42,468 nt of DNA from Anaerolineae bacterium. GTDB taxonomy: Bacteria > Chloroflexota > Anaerolineae > Anaerolineales > UBA4823. Positions 27,701 to 35,007 of this stretch are shown here, one piece after another (position 1 is the stretch's first letter; every line of letters starts with the position of its first letter). The stretch spans positions 1 to 42,468 of the forward strand of contig QEXX01000039.1 of NCBI GenBank assembly GCA_003130835.1. Direction: 5' to 3'. The position numbers and the translations under genes were made by a program. The notes under the pieces are model-generated. The model searched no databases. It was not told the origin of the DNA and saw only the letters and a list, made by a program, of their open reading frames with translations.

Positions 27701-27727
27701 GGATCAGATATGGTGATCATCGAGTAA
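21716..27727 (+). CDS. Bacterial alpha-2-macroglobulin family protein
   Basis: A 2003-residue exported protein of the alpha-2-macroglobulin superfamily, thought to trap proteases at the cell surface. An N-terminal hydrophobic segment (about residues 6-23) ends at Cys23, but VSTC is a poor lipobox, so it is a lipoprotein or a membrane-anchored form. Ig-like strands (FISLTFNQPMVPL, FVIRFNNPL) fill the first 600 residues. The MG2-like start AWFVFDDRQMYRPGEQVHLK follows near 682, and the central A2M block FAPSLQTDEAGNARLDFKLP near 1305. The thioester motif is CSEQ at Cys1513-Gln1516 within PFECSEQLASR, followed by an alpha-alpha toroid (GDGGFPIW, RQKGYAVPEG). The usual partner pbpC is absent. GGAAGGAG precedes the ATG. 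Confidence 0.9.
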   Translation: MSKNRVLGIILLLLLAGLSVSTCFFFAERRGESQTPVPMEIQNAPASPTGANSQMEIQLSEGQPPRINPTPAPSGEAAMLTTEQVQAIFARLPTLAPSQTLTVEFKPPAELLPPPRSGVTVQEPFPPPETVPTPAIDTTAPLKVVRYAPEGRVETAPFISLTFNQPMVPLTTLPDLAAQSLPVRIEPELKGTWRWLGSKTLTFEFASDQIDRLPKATLYRVTVPAGTQSMLGNRLAQDFVFSFSTPPPTVVQTYPSDAAQPRDPLFFVAFDQRIEPTKVLDKIQVYANHQSVRLRLATEQEIQAHPTIKQLAQQTLEGRWLAFKATQLLPPAASVKVTIGPGVPSAEGPLLSDQATTYTFSTYAPLQVQETRCGWYDDCPPLTPFVIRFNNPLDESAFQETLLSINPTIPGLNANVSYDTIYIEGETRGNTTYEVTLSGKIADIFGQKLGQDLTLRFKVDRANPLLVGPEDTFITLDPASHGILTVYALNYTRLDLKVYAVQPAHWKPFKEFLQKYGDRDFSQMPGELVADKVLNLDIPPETLSAVPIDLKPYAKNGFGQFVVVVSPPKPLIETDELRWRRETQTILLWVQLTQIALDAYNDATQMIALVSDLRNGAPLEGVSIQAENGQAVLSDAQGVARFPLPDSAAYLTARKGDDLAFLPRSTWIYGEEVWRPQPMRDSLAWFVFDDRQMYRPGEQVHLKGWLRRIGAGQSGDVGLMDSPLPPLTYQVLDATGNLIASGETSLNAWGGFDFHFTLPESVNLGSAQVLLRAATAVEQNQQYAHTFQIQEFRRPEFEVAARVESQPPFFIKGQATVSVEAKYYAGGGLANAEVTWQVTTSPGRYQPPGWDDFTFGRWRPWWRFDPSPEGETKTTLFQGKTDASGFHYLNLDFPIQGEALTDPYPQQVTAEATVIDVNRQAWSSATTLLVHPAELYVGLRTKRYFVSKGTPLQVEFIVTDLDGKAVSGQAVEIQASRLEWKNRDGQWVQEVTDTQTCQATSAEEASLCTFQTPLGGTYQITARVRDRLERLNQTVITRWVSGGATQPSQKVEQESVTLIPDKETYQPGDTAEILVQAPFAPAEGLLTVSRDGFVTSQRFQVDQSGSATLSIPIEEGHIPNLNVQVNLVGAAPRTDPSGMPQPDLPTRPAYAVGTLTLNIPPRSRSLSLTITPQESQLEPGAATSLVVSVRDANNKPLANAEVAVVVVDEAILSLTQYQMADPLNAFYPLRSAALESVYGRASLVLVDPLALARQVANKGLRLIAVPAMSLRATPLPESAAGEFAAESQAGKPIPLRADFNPLAVFAPSLQTDEAGNARLDFKLPDNLTRYRILAVAVDAGGRRFGKGEANLTARLPLMVRPSAPRFLNFGDVFELPVVVQNQTAETLAVQVVARANNLKLLTSGWLVNVPPNDRVEVRFPAQTVLAGKAQLQIAALAGRYADAAQIELPVYTPATSEAFATYGIIDEGGIAQPIQSPRGVFPQYGGLEISTSSTALQALTDAVLYLVSYPFECSEQLASRVLAIAALRDVLSAFKAEGLPPRAELEQRIQSDLERLQGMQNGDGGFPIWVRGSESVPFHTIHVAHALIRARQKGYAVPEGMLEAALVFLKSIESHYPYWYSEQTRWTLSAYALYVRHLGGDSDPIKAQNLIQKAGLENLSLPAIGWLWQVVENPTQRQQIRRLIGNRVVETAGAANFISAYDEQSYLLLDSDRRTDAILLEALMNDNPQSDLIPKLVKGLLAQRVKGRWSNTQENVFVLLALDRYFQTYESQTPDFVVRIWLGETYAGSSTFRGRTTEIHETQLPMQFVLEQTASGLQNLLINKEGSGRLYYRLGLRYAPTSLTLDPLDMGFVVERRYEAVDDPQDVSRDAEGHWHIRAGARVRVRLTMVADSRRYHVALVDSLPAGLEILNPALAVSGNQPQEPSAPPTPYRWWWLSWYEHQNLRDNRAEAFTSLLWEGVYEYSYIARATTPGTFIVPPAKAEEMYSPEVFGRSGSDMVIIE

Positions 27728-27796
27728 ACCACGACCGACTACAGTACCCCACAATTCGGAGTATTTCGGTTAAAATCAACGCGTCGGAGGCAATCG

Positions 27797-29092
27797 ATGA
27801 GACGCGTTTATTTGGACATGGTCGGGTGTCGCCTAAATCAGAGCGAGCTAGAAACCTTTGCTCGTCAGTTTCGCGCTGCCGGTTATACGCTCGTGGAAAC
27901 CCCAGAAGGCGCCGATTTAGTGGTGATTAACACTTGCACCGTGACTGCAGCAGCCGATGCGGATTCGCGCGCCAAAGCCCGACAAGCTTATCGCGCCGGC
28001 GCCAAGCAAATCGCCTTGACCGGTTGCTGGGCAACCTTGCACCCACGCGAAGCCCAAGCTCTGCCCGGCGTGAGTCGGGTGATTCCCAACGACCAAAAGG
28101 AACGTCTGGTCAGCCAACTCACCGAAACCTATGACCTTGAACCGTTAGAACGCGAGCCACTGCCTGGCATCCGTCACCGCACGCGGGCATTCATTAAGGT
28201 GCAAGATGGCTGTGACAACCATTGCACGTTCTGTGTTACTCGTCTGGCGCGCGGCGTCAGCCGCAGCCGTCCAATTGAAGCGGTGCTGGCAGACATTCAC
28301 GCAGCCCTTAGCGATGGAAAAGATGACCCCGCAGGCGGGTCGGCTGCGAAAGAAATCGTCTTGAGCGGCGTTCACTTGGGTGCGTGGGGACAGGATTTTT
28401 CACCGCCTCTCCATCTGCGCCACTTGATCCAAGCCATCTTGCAAGATAGTGATGTGCCACGCCTGCGCCTTTCTTCCTTGGAGCCGTGGGATTTAGATGA
28501 GCGCTTTTTCCGCTTGTGGGAAAACCCCCGTCTGTGCCGTCACTTGCACCTACCCCTGCAATCCGGCTGCGCGGCCACCCTGCGGCGCATGGCGCGCAAG
28601 ACCACTCCTGAACAATACGCTGATCTGGTAGCAACTGCGCGCGCTCTGATTGCCGATGTCGCTATCACCACCGACATCATTGTCGGCTTCCCAGGCGAAG
28701 ACGAGAACGAGTTTGCCCAAAGCCTGGCTTTCATCCAGCAGATGGCGTTTGCCGGTGGGCATGTATTTGCCTTCTCACCGCGCCCAGGCACGGCTGCAGC
28801 TCGCCTCGCCAATCCAGTGCCGCCTTCCATCCGCAAGGAACGCAGCCAGCGGGTGCGCGAGAGCCTCTCCACAGCAGCGCAGGCTTTCCGCCAGCGCTTC
28901 TTGGGTCGTACAGCCGAAGTCCTCTGGGAAACGACGCGCGGCGCAACACCTCAAGGCTGGATGCTCAGCGGCTTGAGCGATCATTACTTGCGAGTTCGCA
29001 CCATTACTCCCCTACCGCTCACCAATCAGATTAGCACCGTGCGCTTGATGAGCCTGATCGGCGATGAAATCATGGGCGAAGTCCTTTCCTGA
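27797..29092 (+). CDS. mtaB: MtaB-like tRNA methylthiotransferase
   Basis: A 431-residue radical-SAM methylthiotransferase, most similar in layout to MtaB, which adds a methylthio group to N6-threonylcarbamoyladenosine at tRNA position 37. The N-terminal UPF0004 domain has its three cluster cysteines Cys11 (VGCRLNQ), Cys47 (NTCTVT) and Cys77 (TGCW). The radical-SAM cysteines are Cys139, Cys143 and Cys146 in DGCDNHCTFC. HLPLQSGC and TDIIVGFPGE are family blocks, and a short TRAM-like C-terminus follows. The wording NxxTRxARG after the cluster favours MtaB over MiaB or RimO. GGAGG lies 7 nt before the ATG. It opens a colinear block of housekeeping genes. Confidence 0.88.
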   Translation: MRRVYLDMVGCRLNQSELETFARQFRAAGYTLVETPEGADLVVINTCTVTAAADADSRAKARQAYRAGAKQIALTGCWATLHPREAQALPGVSRVIPNDQKERLVSQLTETYDLEPLEREPLPGIRHRTRAFIKVQDGCDNHCTFCVTRLARGVSRSRPIEAVLADIHAALSDGKDDPAGGSAAKEIVLSGVHLGAWGQDFSPPLHLRHLIQAILQDSDVPRLRLSSLEPWDLDERFFRLWENPRLCRHLHLPLQSGCAATLRRMARKTTPEQYADLVATARALIADVAITTDIIVGFPGEDENEFAQSLAFIQQMAFAGGHVFAFSPRPGTAAARLANPVPPSIRKERSQRVRESLSTAAQAFRQRFLGRTAEVLWETTRGATPQGWMLSGLSDHYLRVRTITPLPLTNQISTVRLMSLIGDEIMGEVLS

Positions 29093-29103
29093 AGAGGTAG
29101 AGC

Positions 29104-29448
29104 ATGGCAGCATGTATCTTTTGTCGCATCATCGCCGGACAAGCGCCGGCAAAAGTTTATTATCGCGATGAGCAAGTCATTGCCTTTCAAGATATTCATC
29201 CGGTGGCTCCGGTGCACATCTTGATTGTGCCAATCAAGCATCTTGAGTCGATTAATGCTATGACCGAAGAAGACAAGCCCTTGATTGGGCATCTCTTTTG
29301 GGTTGCGCGCCAATTGGCTGCCCAACAGGGAATCGCACAGAGCGGCTATCGATCTATCATCAATACCGGCCCAGATTCCGGACAAGCGGTCTTCCATTTG
29401 CACCTCCATCTCATTGGCGGTCAACGAGTTCGCTTCCCCATGGGGTAA
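29104..29448 (+). CDS. HIT-family (HinT-like) nucleotide-binding protein
   Basis: A 114-residue histidine-triad hydrolase, expected to cleave adenosine phosphoramidates or related AMP conjugates. The triad is His98-Leu-His100-Leu-His102 in FHLHLHLIGG. The N-terminal CIFCRIIAGQAPA block and the central HILIVPIKHLESI are characteristic of HinT. A GAGGTAGAG ribosome site precedes the ATG, 11 nt after the mtaB stop, so the two genes are likely co-transcribed. Confidence 0.93.
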   Translation: MAACIFCRIIAGQAPAKVYYRDEQVIAFQDIHPVAPVHILIVPIKHLESINAMTEEDKPLIGHLFWVARQLAAQQGIAQSGYRSIINTGPDSGQAVFHLHLHLIGGQRVRFPMG

Positions 29449-29504
29449 GCATTGGGCAATTGACGAGGCTGAAGGAGATAGATTTGCTCCAGTAAGGTAT
29501 AAGG

Positions 29505-29510
29505 TATAAT
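29505..29510 (+). promoter_or_regulatory. -10 box of the yqeY-like gene, probable leaderless start
   Basis: A perfect TATAAT, separated from the ATG at 29517 by only 6 nt. A second TATAAG lies just upstream. The -35 is weak (TTGCTC at 15-nt or ATTTGC at 17-nt spacing). Confidence 0.5.
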
Positions 29511-29516
29511 GAAAGC

Positions 29517-29960
29517 ATGAACCTAAAAGAAAAACTCCAAAACGACCTCAAAGAGGCAATGCGCACCAACAATGAGGTGCAAAAACGCACCTTACGGATG
29601 GCACTGGCAGCTATTCGCCTGCTAGAAGTGGAAAGAGGCGTGCAGTTAGACGATAACGCTATTCTAGGGATTTTACAAAAAGAAGTCAAAGCCCGCCATG
29701 AAGCGATTGCCGATGCCGAGCGCGCCGGGCGAGCAGACCTCGCCGCCGCCAGTCGCGAAGAACTGGCAGTCCTTGAGGGATATTTGCCGCAAGCGATGAG
29801 CGAAGCTGAGCTTGAAGCCTTGGTGCGCCAAGGGATTGCTGAAGTCGGCGCTCAAAACCTGCAACAAATGGGCTTGGTGATGAAATGGCTTATGCCTCGA
29901 TTGCAAGGCCGTGCCAGCGGAGAACAAGCCAGTCAGATGGTGCGGCGGTTGCTCAGCTAA
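29517..29960 (+). CDS. GatB/YqeY domain protein
   Basis: A 147-residue stand-alone YqeY protein, related to the C-terminal tRNA-binding domain of the amidotransferase subunit GatB. It starts MNLKEKLQNDLKEAMRTNNE, contains VLEGYLPQAMSEAELEALV and ends with the G-R-A-S-G block LQGRASGEQASQMVRRLL, all typical. Homologues are often near rpsU, dnaG or 7TMR-HD/ybeY genes, as here. The biochemical role is unsettled; tRNA interaction is assumed. The start codon lies 6 nt after a -10 box, implying a leaderless mRNA. Confidence 0.9.
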   Translation: MNLKEKLQNDLKEAMRTNNEVQKRTLRMALAAIRLLEVERGVQLDDNAILGILQKEVKARHEAIADAERAGRADLAAASREELAVLEGYLPQAMSEAELEALVRQGIAEVGAQNLQQMGLVMKWLMPRLQGRASGEQASQMVRRLLS

Positions 29961-30001
29961 AGCATTGTTCGCTGATTAGGAAGCTCAGTTAGACAAAAGC
30001 A

Positions 30002-32188
30002 ATGACTGCGGTTGCCTCATCTCGTTCGCCGCGGCGGATCATTCCTGCCATTCTCCTCCTCATTGTCCTTTATGGGGCGGTCACGGCGGCTTTGGTTTTG
30101 CCCTTCCTTCTCAATACCAATACCGCTTTGCTAGAGGAGGGACAGGTAGCCACTCAAGATATCCAGGCTCCCCATGCGTTGACCTATGTGAGCAATATTC
30201 TAACCGAGCAAGCGCGTCAGAACGCTGCCCGTAGTGCCTCCCCCGTTTATACCACCCCCGATACCGGAATCGCACGCGCCCAACGCGAACGTTTGCGCAA
30301 AGCGTTGGCTTATATCAACGCGGTGCGCGCCGATGCCTATGCAACGCCCGAACAGAAGCTCGCCGACTTGGCTTTGATGGAAGAACTTTCCCTAACCCCA
30401 GAGCAAGCACAGGCGATCCTCAATCTGAACGACCTGCGCTGGCAAGCCATTCAACAAGAAGCGATCGTTGTCCTCGAACAGGTGATGCGTGGTACCATCC
30501 GCGAAGAGCGGGTTGCAGAGGTGCGCCGCAATCTACCTGCTATGGTCAGCTTAGCCTTGAGCGAAGATCAAGCGGCCTTGGTGGTCGATTTGGTTGAACC
30601 CTTTGTGGTTGCCAACAGTTTTTATAACGAAGAACTCACCCAAGCGGCGCGAGAGAAAGCTGCGGCAGCAGTGGCGCCAATCACCCGTTCTTTCCAAGCT
30701 GGCGAGACTATTGTCCAACGCGGCCGGGTGCTGAAAGCGGAGGATATCGAGGCGCTGCAAGCCTTTGGCTTAGTGCAACCCAAGCCGGACCTCGGGTTTT
30801 GGCTGCAGAGCGTCCTAGTTTCCTTCTTGATTGTCACCGTTTTGTTTTTGTATGTGCGGCGGAAGAGGGCGGTCCTTTCCGATGTGCGTCTCTTAACAGT
30901 CTTGATCTTGGTCTTCTTGCTGTTCCTGTTCACCGCCCGCCTTTTACCGACCGATGGTCTTTTCCCATACGTCTTCCCGTATGCCGCCTTCAGTATGGTG
31001 ATTGCAGCCTTGCTGGTCAATAGTGAAATTGCAATGCTCACCTCGGTTAGTTTGGCGATCCTGATCGCTTATGCCCAGCCGAATGCGCTCGATCTCTTGA
31101 TGTACATCCTCATTAGCACTCAATTCAGTGTCTTAGCCCTTGGGAAAGCCCGCCGAATTGTCTCATTCATCATTGCCGGCCTGACAGCCGGTGCGGCCGG
31201 CGCTCTGATTCTGATCATTCTCCAGAGGTTGAGCGGTCTAAGCGATCCCATTTCTATCATTTACATCACCGCTGCGGCGCTGTTAGGAGGGATTGCCTCA
31301 GCAGGATTTGCTTTGCTCCTTCAGTTCCTCTCAGCACAGTATTTAGGACTATCCACCGCCCTACACTTGATAGATATCTCCCGACCCGATCATCCTCTGC
31401 TACGGTTTTTACTGACCAACGCCCCTGGCACCTATCAACACAGCTTGCAAGTTGCCAATCTAGCTGAACAAGCCGCCGAACGGATTCATGCTGACGTGCT
31501 TTTGGTGCGGGTCGGCGCCATTTACCATGATATCGGCAAGGCGCTTAATCCTGCTTTTTACATCGAGAATCAGGTAGCCGGCGCTCCCAACCCTCACGAC
31601 CAATTAGACCCCGCGGTTAGCGCCAAAATGATCATCAGTCATGTCAGCGACGGCTTGAACCTTGCCCGCAAGTATCGCCTGCCTCGCCGTATTCAAGACT
31701 TCATCGCTGAGCATCACGGCACGATGATCGCCCGCTATCAATACGCCAAAGCCGTCCAGCAGGCTGGTGGCGATGAGAGCAAAATCGACATTGAACAATT
31801 TCGCTATCCAGGCCCGAAACCTCGTTCGCGGGAAACAGCTATCCTCATGCTTGCCGATGGTTGCGAGGCAAGAGTGCGTGCAGAAATGCCAAAGGACGAA
31901 CAAACCTTGCGCCAAGTGATCAAGAGTGTCTTCGATCATCGCATTGCCATGGGGCAATTGGACGAAACGCCCTTGACCTTGCGAGATCTTTCCGAGTTGA
32001 TGGACGCCTTTGCTAACACTTTGCGCAATGTTTACCATCCCCGTTTGGTCTACCCAAAACTTGAAGAGCCTCGACCTGCACCAGCTCCCTTAGCGGATCA
32101 AGCCTCCTTTGAAGAAGCTCCGATCCCGGTGGAAATCACCCAACCGATTCCCAAAAAGCTTAAGAGCAACGTTGAAAACCCTTCATGA
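30002..32188 (+). CDS. 7TMR-HD family phosphodiesterase (PgpH/YqfF-like)
   Basis: A 728-residue membrane protein of the 7TM-HDED/HD family, whose studied members (PgpH) hydrolyse cyclic di-AMP. One N-terminal helix is followed by an extracellular domain (about residues 40-255) with GETIVQRGRVLKAEDIEALQ near its end. Seven hydrophobic segments follow (about 265-450). The cytosolic HD domain begins NAPGTYQHSLQVANLA, with the metal-binding HD pair in IYHDIGKALNPAFYIENQ and more ligands in FIAEHHGTM. A Pro-rich tail closes the protein. Its stop overlaps the ybeY start, a common gene neighbourhood for this family. Confidence 0.92.
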   Translation: MTAVASSRSPRRIIPAILLLIVLYGAVTAALVLPFLLNTNTALLEEGQVATQDIQAPHALTYVSNILTEQARQNAARSASPVYTTPDTGIARAQRERLRKALAYINAVRADAYATPEQKLADLALMEELSLTPEQAQAILNLNDLRWQAIQQEAIVVLEQVMRGTIREERVAEVRRNLPAMVSLALSEDQAALVVDLVEPFVVANSFYNEELTQAAREKAAAAVAPITRSFQAGETIVQRGRVLKAEDIEALQAFGLVQPKPDLGFWLQSVLVSFLIVTVLFLYVRRKRAVLSDVRLLTVLILVFLLFLFTARLLPTDGLFPYVFPYAAFSMVIAALLVNSEIAMLTSVSLAILIAYAQPNALDLLMYILISTQFSVLALGKARRIVSFIIAGLTAGAAGALILIILQRLSGLSDPISIIYITAAALLGGIASAGFALLLQFLSAQYLGLSTALHLIDISRPDHPLLRFLLTNAPGTYQHSLQVANLAEQAAERIHADVLLVRVGAIYHDIGKALNPAFYIENQVAGAPNPHDQLDPAVSAKMIISHVSDGLNLARKYRLPRRIQDFIAEHHGTMIARYQYAKAVQQAGGDESKIDIEQFRYPGPKPRSRETAILMLADGCEARVRAEMPKDEQTLRQVIKSVFDHRIAMGQLDETPLTLRDLSELMDAFANTLRNVYHPRLVYPKLEEPRPAPAPLADQASFEEAPIPVEITQPIPKKLKSNVENPS

Positions 32189-32649
32189 TCACTGTGCAGA
32201 AAACTATCTCACTCCCTATTCAAGAATGGCGCACGTATAAAGCCATCCTCAGCCAAGCCGCCAAGGCAACCCTTGCTGCAGTCCCCGCTCAACCAGACGG
32301 GGACATCACGGTAGTATTAAGCAATGACAACCAAATCCGTGCTTTGAATCATCAATTTCGCGGCCTGGATTCGCCAACCGATGTCCTGTCCTTTAACCTC
32401 GACGAGTTCAACCCTCGCAGCGGCCGCAAATATCTGGGCGATGTGATCATCTCACTCGAACGCGCTCGAGAACAAGCTGCCTCTGCCGCTCACTCGCTTG
32501 AGGCAGAGCTGGCTCTGCTAACTGTGCACGGGGTCTTGCACTTGTGTGGCTATGACCACGAACAACCCGTTGAACAAGAGCAAATGTGGGCACTGCAGAA
32601 AGCGATTCTATCCTCCCTAGGCATTCACCTCTCGCTTCCAAATCAGTAA
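32185..32649 (+). CDS. ybeY: Endoribonuclease YbeY (16S rRNA maturation)
   Basis: A 154-residue metal-dependent endoribonuclease of the UPF0054 family, involved in 16S rRNA 3' end processing and ribosome quality control. The zinc motif is HGVLHLCGYDH with His115, His119 and His125. The substrate-side blocks LNHQFRGLDSPTDVLSF and YLGDVIIS are intact. Length is normal. The ATG overlaps the stop of the 7TMR-HD gene as ATGA, so translation is coupled. Confidence 0.96.
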   Translation: MITVQKTISLPIQEWRTYKAILSQAAKATLAAVPAQPDGDITVVLSNDNQIRALNHQFRGLDSPTDVLSFNLDEFNPRSGRKYLGDVIISLERAREQAASAAHSLEAELALLTVHGVLHLCGYDHEQPVEQEQMWALQKAILSSLGIHLSLPNQ

Positions 32650-32657
32650 AGGTACGA

Positions 32658-33047
32658 ATGTCTCATGCCTTGTTCCGCTTCCTGCGCTCCAGAGCCAAAT
32701 CATTTCAATATGCCTTTGAGGGCTGTTGGTTCGTCATTCGCAGCCAACCCAATGCTTGGATCCATGCTCTTGCCAGTTTTTTGGTGATCGGCTTATCCAT
32801 TTGGTTGCGATTAGAGCGGAGAGATTGGGCGGTCATCGTCTTGACCATTGCCTTGGTTTGGACAGCGGAATTTTTGAACACCGCACTGGAAGCCATTGCA
32901 ACCGCGGCCGCAGATGGAAAACAACACCCTTTAGTGAAAGTGGGGAAAGATGTGGGGGCAGCGGCGGTTTTGATCGCCGCCTTTGCCTCCATTGCCATTG
33001 GGCTCCTGATTCTTGTTCCACCTCTCTTAGAAAGGTTGGGTTTTTAA
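32658..33047 (+). CDS. dgkA: Diacylglycerol/undecaprenol kinase family protein
   Basis: A 129-residue small integral membrane kinase of the DgkA family, which phosphorylates diacylglycerol or, in many Gram-positive-type bacteria, undecaprenol. Three transmembrane helices are visible. The catalytic block is AEFLNTALEAI followed by VKVGKDVGAAAVLI, with the family Glu, Asn and Asp-Ala residues in place. ATG 32658 follows AAAGG and avoids extending back into ybeY. It continues the conserved YbeY-DgkA order. Confidence 0.93.
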   Translation: MSHALFRFLRSRAKSFQYAFEGCWFVIRSQPNAWIHALASFLVIGLSIWLRLERRDWAVIVLTIALVWTAEFLNTALEAIATAAADGKQHPLVKVGKDVGAAAVLIAAFASIAIGLLILVPPLLERLGF

Positions 33048-33902
33048 ATGGCACTTTCGTTTCGTTTTGGCACTGTCGGTTCCCCCAAATCCACACCACC
33101 GAAACCCGGCGGCTCGGTAGGAGCCATTCAACGCCTGCGAGAGTTAGACTTAGACGCCCTCGAATTGGGTTGGGTGCAAGCCGTGCGGGTTTCTGAAAGC
33201 ACCTGTGCTGAGATTCGCGCCGCTGCTCAGGCTCAAGATGTGTGCATTAGTGTTCATGCCCCCTATTTTATCAACCTGAATGCAGACGAAGCTGAATGGC
33301 CGAAGTCCCGCAAGCGCCTGATGGATGCTGCTTATTACGGCAACTTGGCTGGCGCCACTGATATCGTCTTTCATCCCGGTTCATATTTTGGCAAAAGCCC
33401 AGAAGAGGTGCTTCCCCTCGCCCTAGAGCGATTGCAGGTGTGTATAGATGAATTGCGCCAGATGGGGAATAGGGTCACCCTGCGTCCTGAGACGATGGGA
33501 AAATCCGCCATGTTAGGCTCCCTACAAGATACCTTGGTGATGAGCCGCACGATCAACGGCGTGGCACCCTGTATCGACTTTGCCCATCTACACGCGCGTG
33601 CCGGCGATGGCAGCATGAATAGCTACGAAGAATGGACACAAGTTTTATCTCAAATTGCTCAAACCTTAGGAGAGGCAGCCCTGCAAGACCTGCACATTCA
33701 TCTTTCGGGAATCGAATACTCGCTTAAGGGAGAGCGCGAACATCTCAAGATTCAAGAAGCCGATCTCGATATTGCCGCCATCTTTCACGCCTTGAAAGAT
33801 TTTGCTTGTCGCGGGCGCATCTTGTGCGAGAGCCCGGTGCTGGAAGACGATGCCCTGCTGCTGCGCCAGATGTGGATGGAAATCTCGGGCGAAACGCCAT
33901 AA
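33048..33902 (+). CDS. Endonuclease IV-like TIM-barrel protein
   Basis: A 284-residue protein with the xylose-isomerase-like TIM barrel of AP endonuclease IV. Metal-ligand candidates occur in the expected order: His in SVHAPYFIN, His in VFHPGSYFG, Glu in LRPETMGK, Asp and His in CIDFAHLHAR, His in DLHIHLSG and Glu in ILCESPV. It starts directly after the dgkA stop (TAAATG). The barrel resembles Nfo but shows the shorter, divergent archaeal-like form, so the activity may be apurinic-site cleavage or an unrelated sugar/deoxyribose reaction. Confidence 0.82.
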   Translation: MALSFRFGTVGSPKSTPPKPGGSVGAIQRLRELDLDALELGWVQAVRVSESTCAEIRAAAQAQDVCISVHAPYFINLNADEAEWPKSRKRLMDAAYYGNLAGATDIVFHPGSYFGKSPEEVLPLALERLQVCIDELRQMGNRVTLRPETMGKSAMLGSLQDTLVMSRTINGVAPCIDFAHLHARAGDGSMNSYEEWTQVLSQIAQTLGEAALQDLHIHLSGIEYSLKGEREHLKIQEADLDIAAIFHALKDFACRGRILCESPVLEDDALLLRQMWMEISGETP

Positions 33903-34236
33903 AGAGCGATAGATTGGGGGAGTGATTCGCTTGCGTACAAAGGTGCTTAGGCGGTAGAGCCGAAATAAAGCAGCTATCCTCAGGCCACCTATACGGCTGT
34001 TTGAGAAGCCTCACGGGCGAGGGGATGATCCTTGCCGATCAATGGCTGGGTGAATCGATGGCTGCATCACGCTTTGCATCAAGACCCGCTAGCCGATTGC
34101 GCAAGGAGCCCAGCGGTGCATTCGTGCCGCGCTGCAGGGCGCACTTCCCCATCTCGGAGGCTAGATGTCCCCGTCCACCCAACCCCGCAGGCGAGGACGC
34201 TTGGGCTCCGCTGCCCCACCGAAAGAAAACGATATG
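33903..34236. other. Convergent intergenic region, no gene recognised
   Basis: 334 nt between two convergent genes. Reading frames here have unnatural composition. CGTCC (34172-34176) can pair with GGACG (34195-34199) with interruptions, a weak hairpin near the end of the minus-strand gene. The motif GTCCCCGTCCACCC (34167-34180) is a near copy of one at 15854-15867. Confidence 0.5.
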
Positions 34237-34986
34237 CTAGCGGGCAACGGCGTTGAAATTGATCAGGATCAAATTTTGTTCACATGCCCCGAAGGTATCA
34301 AAGTAAATGCGATCGGTCAGAGGTGTACCCTGCGGGTCGAAGAGCTGGATATAGATACTCCCTTGAGAGGCAATCGGGACATCGCCCAGCACAACTTCAT
34401 AGCCTGATAAGCCGTATTGTGGCGCGGCGCCGTTTAGACTCAACAGTTCAACAGTTTCTCCGTTGAGCACGCCCCCCACCACGACGAGCACGGTAGCCGG
34501 CGGTACGGGCTGGCCGGCAGCATCCAAAATTTGCCCCGCCACACCGGCCCATTTGCAGCCTAGGTCGGGATAAAAGGCCGTGCTTGCCATGGCTTTTGGA
34601 CTACCTTCACTCAGCGCATATTGCACCATCTCGGGCGGCAGAGGCGTAGGGGTTGGAATTGGGGTCGGGGTGGGAGGTTCTGTGGGTGTCGAGGTTGGGG
34701 TGAAGGTAGGCGTAATGGTCGGACGCGGCGTGATGGTTGGGCTAGGCGTCCAAGTGGGAGGCAGAATTTGCAGCGGTGTGGGGGTCAAAGTGGGCAATTC
34801 GACAGGTTGAAGGGGGGTCGGTGGAGGGAATAAATTCAGACTGCTATACGGGTCGAAATAGATGATCACGGTGACCAACCCCACACAGCAAGTCATCAAC
34901 AACACGAGGACGGTCAAGAGATTCCAGAAGGCTGTCAGCAACCTGCGCGAAGAGCCTCGTCGATTTTCTAATTCATAAGAACCCAT
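34237..34986 (-). CDS. Membrane-anchored surface protein with Thr/Pro linker
   Basis: A 249-residue protein. Residues about 17-43 form one membrane-spanning helix after a basic N-terminus. Residues 52-115 are a low-complexity linker of TPTPT, TPSPTITP and similar units, of the kind common in Chloroflexota envelope proteins. The C-terminal 130 residues form a small beta-rich extracellular domain containing GVAGQILDAAGQPVPPATV, resembling a carboxypeptidase-regulatory-like fold, and two cysteines that could form a disulfide. Function unknown. It lies 21 nt after the parvulin lipoprotein gene and is probably in its operon. Confidence 0.75.
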   Translation of the reverse strand: MGSYELENRRGSSRRLLTAFWNLLTVLVLLMTCCVGLVTVIIYFDPYSSLNLFPPPTPLQPVELPTLTPTPLQILPPTWTPSPTITPRPTITPTFTPTSTPTEPPTPTPIPTPTPLPPEMVQYALSEGSPKAMASTAFYPDLGCKWAGVAGQILDAAGQPVPPATVLVVVGGVLNGETVELLSLNGAAPQYGLSGYEVVLGDVPIASQGSIYIQLFDPQGTPLTDRIYFDTFGACEQNLILINFNAVAR

Positions 34987-35007
34987 TCACCACCTCCCCT
35001 GCCTGGC

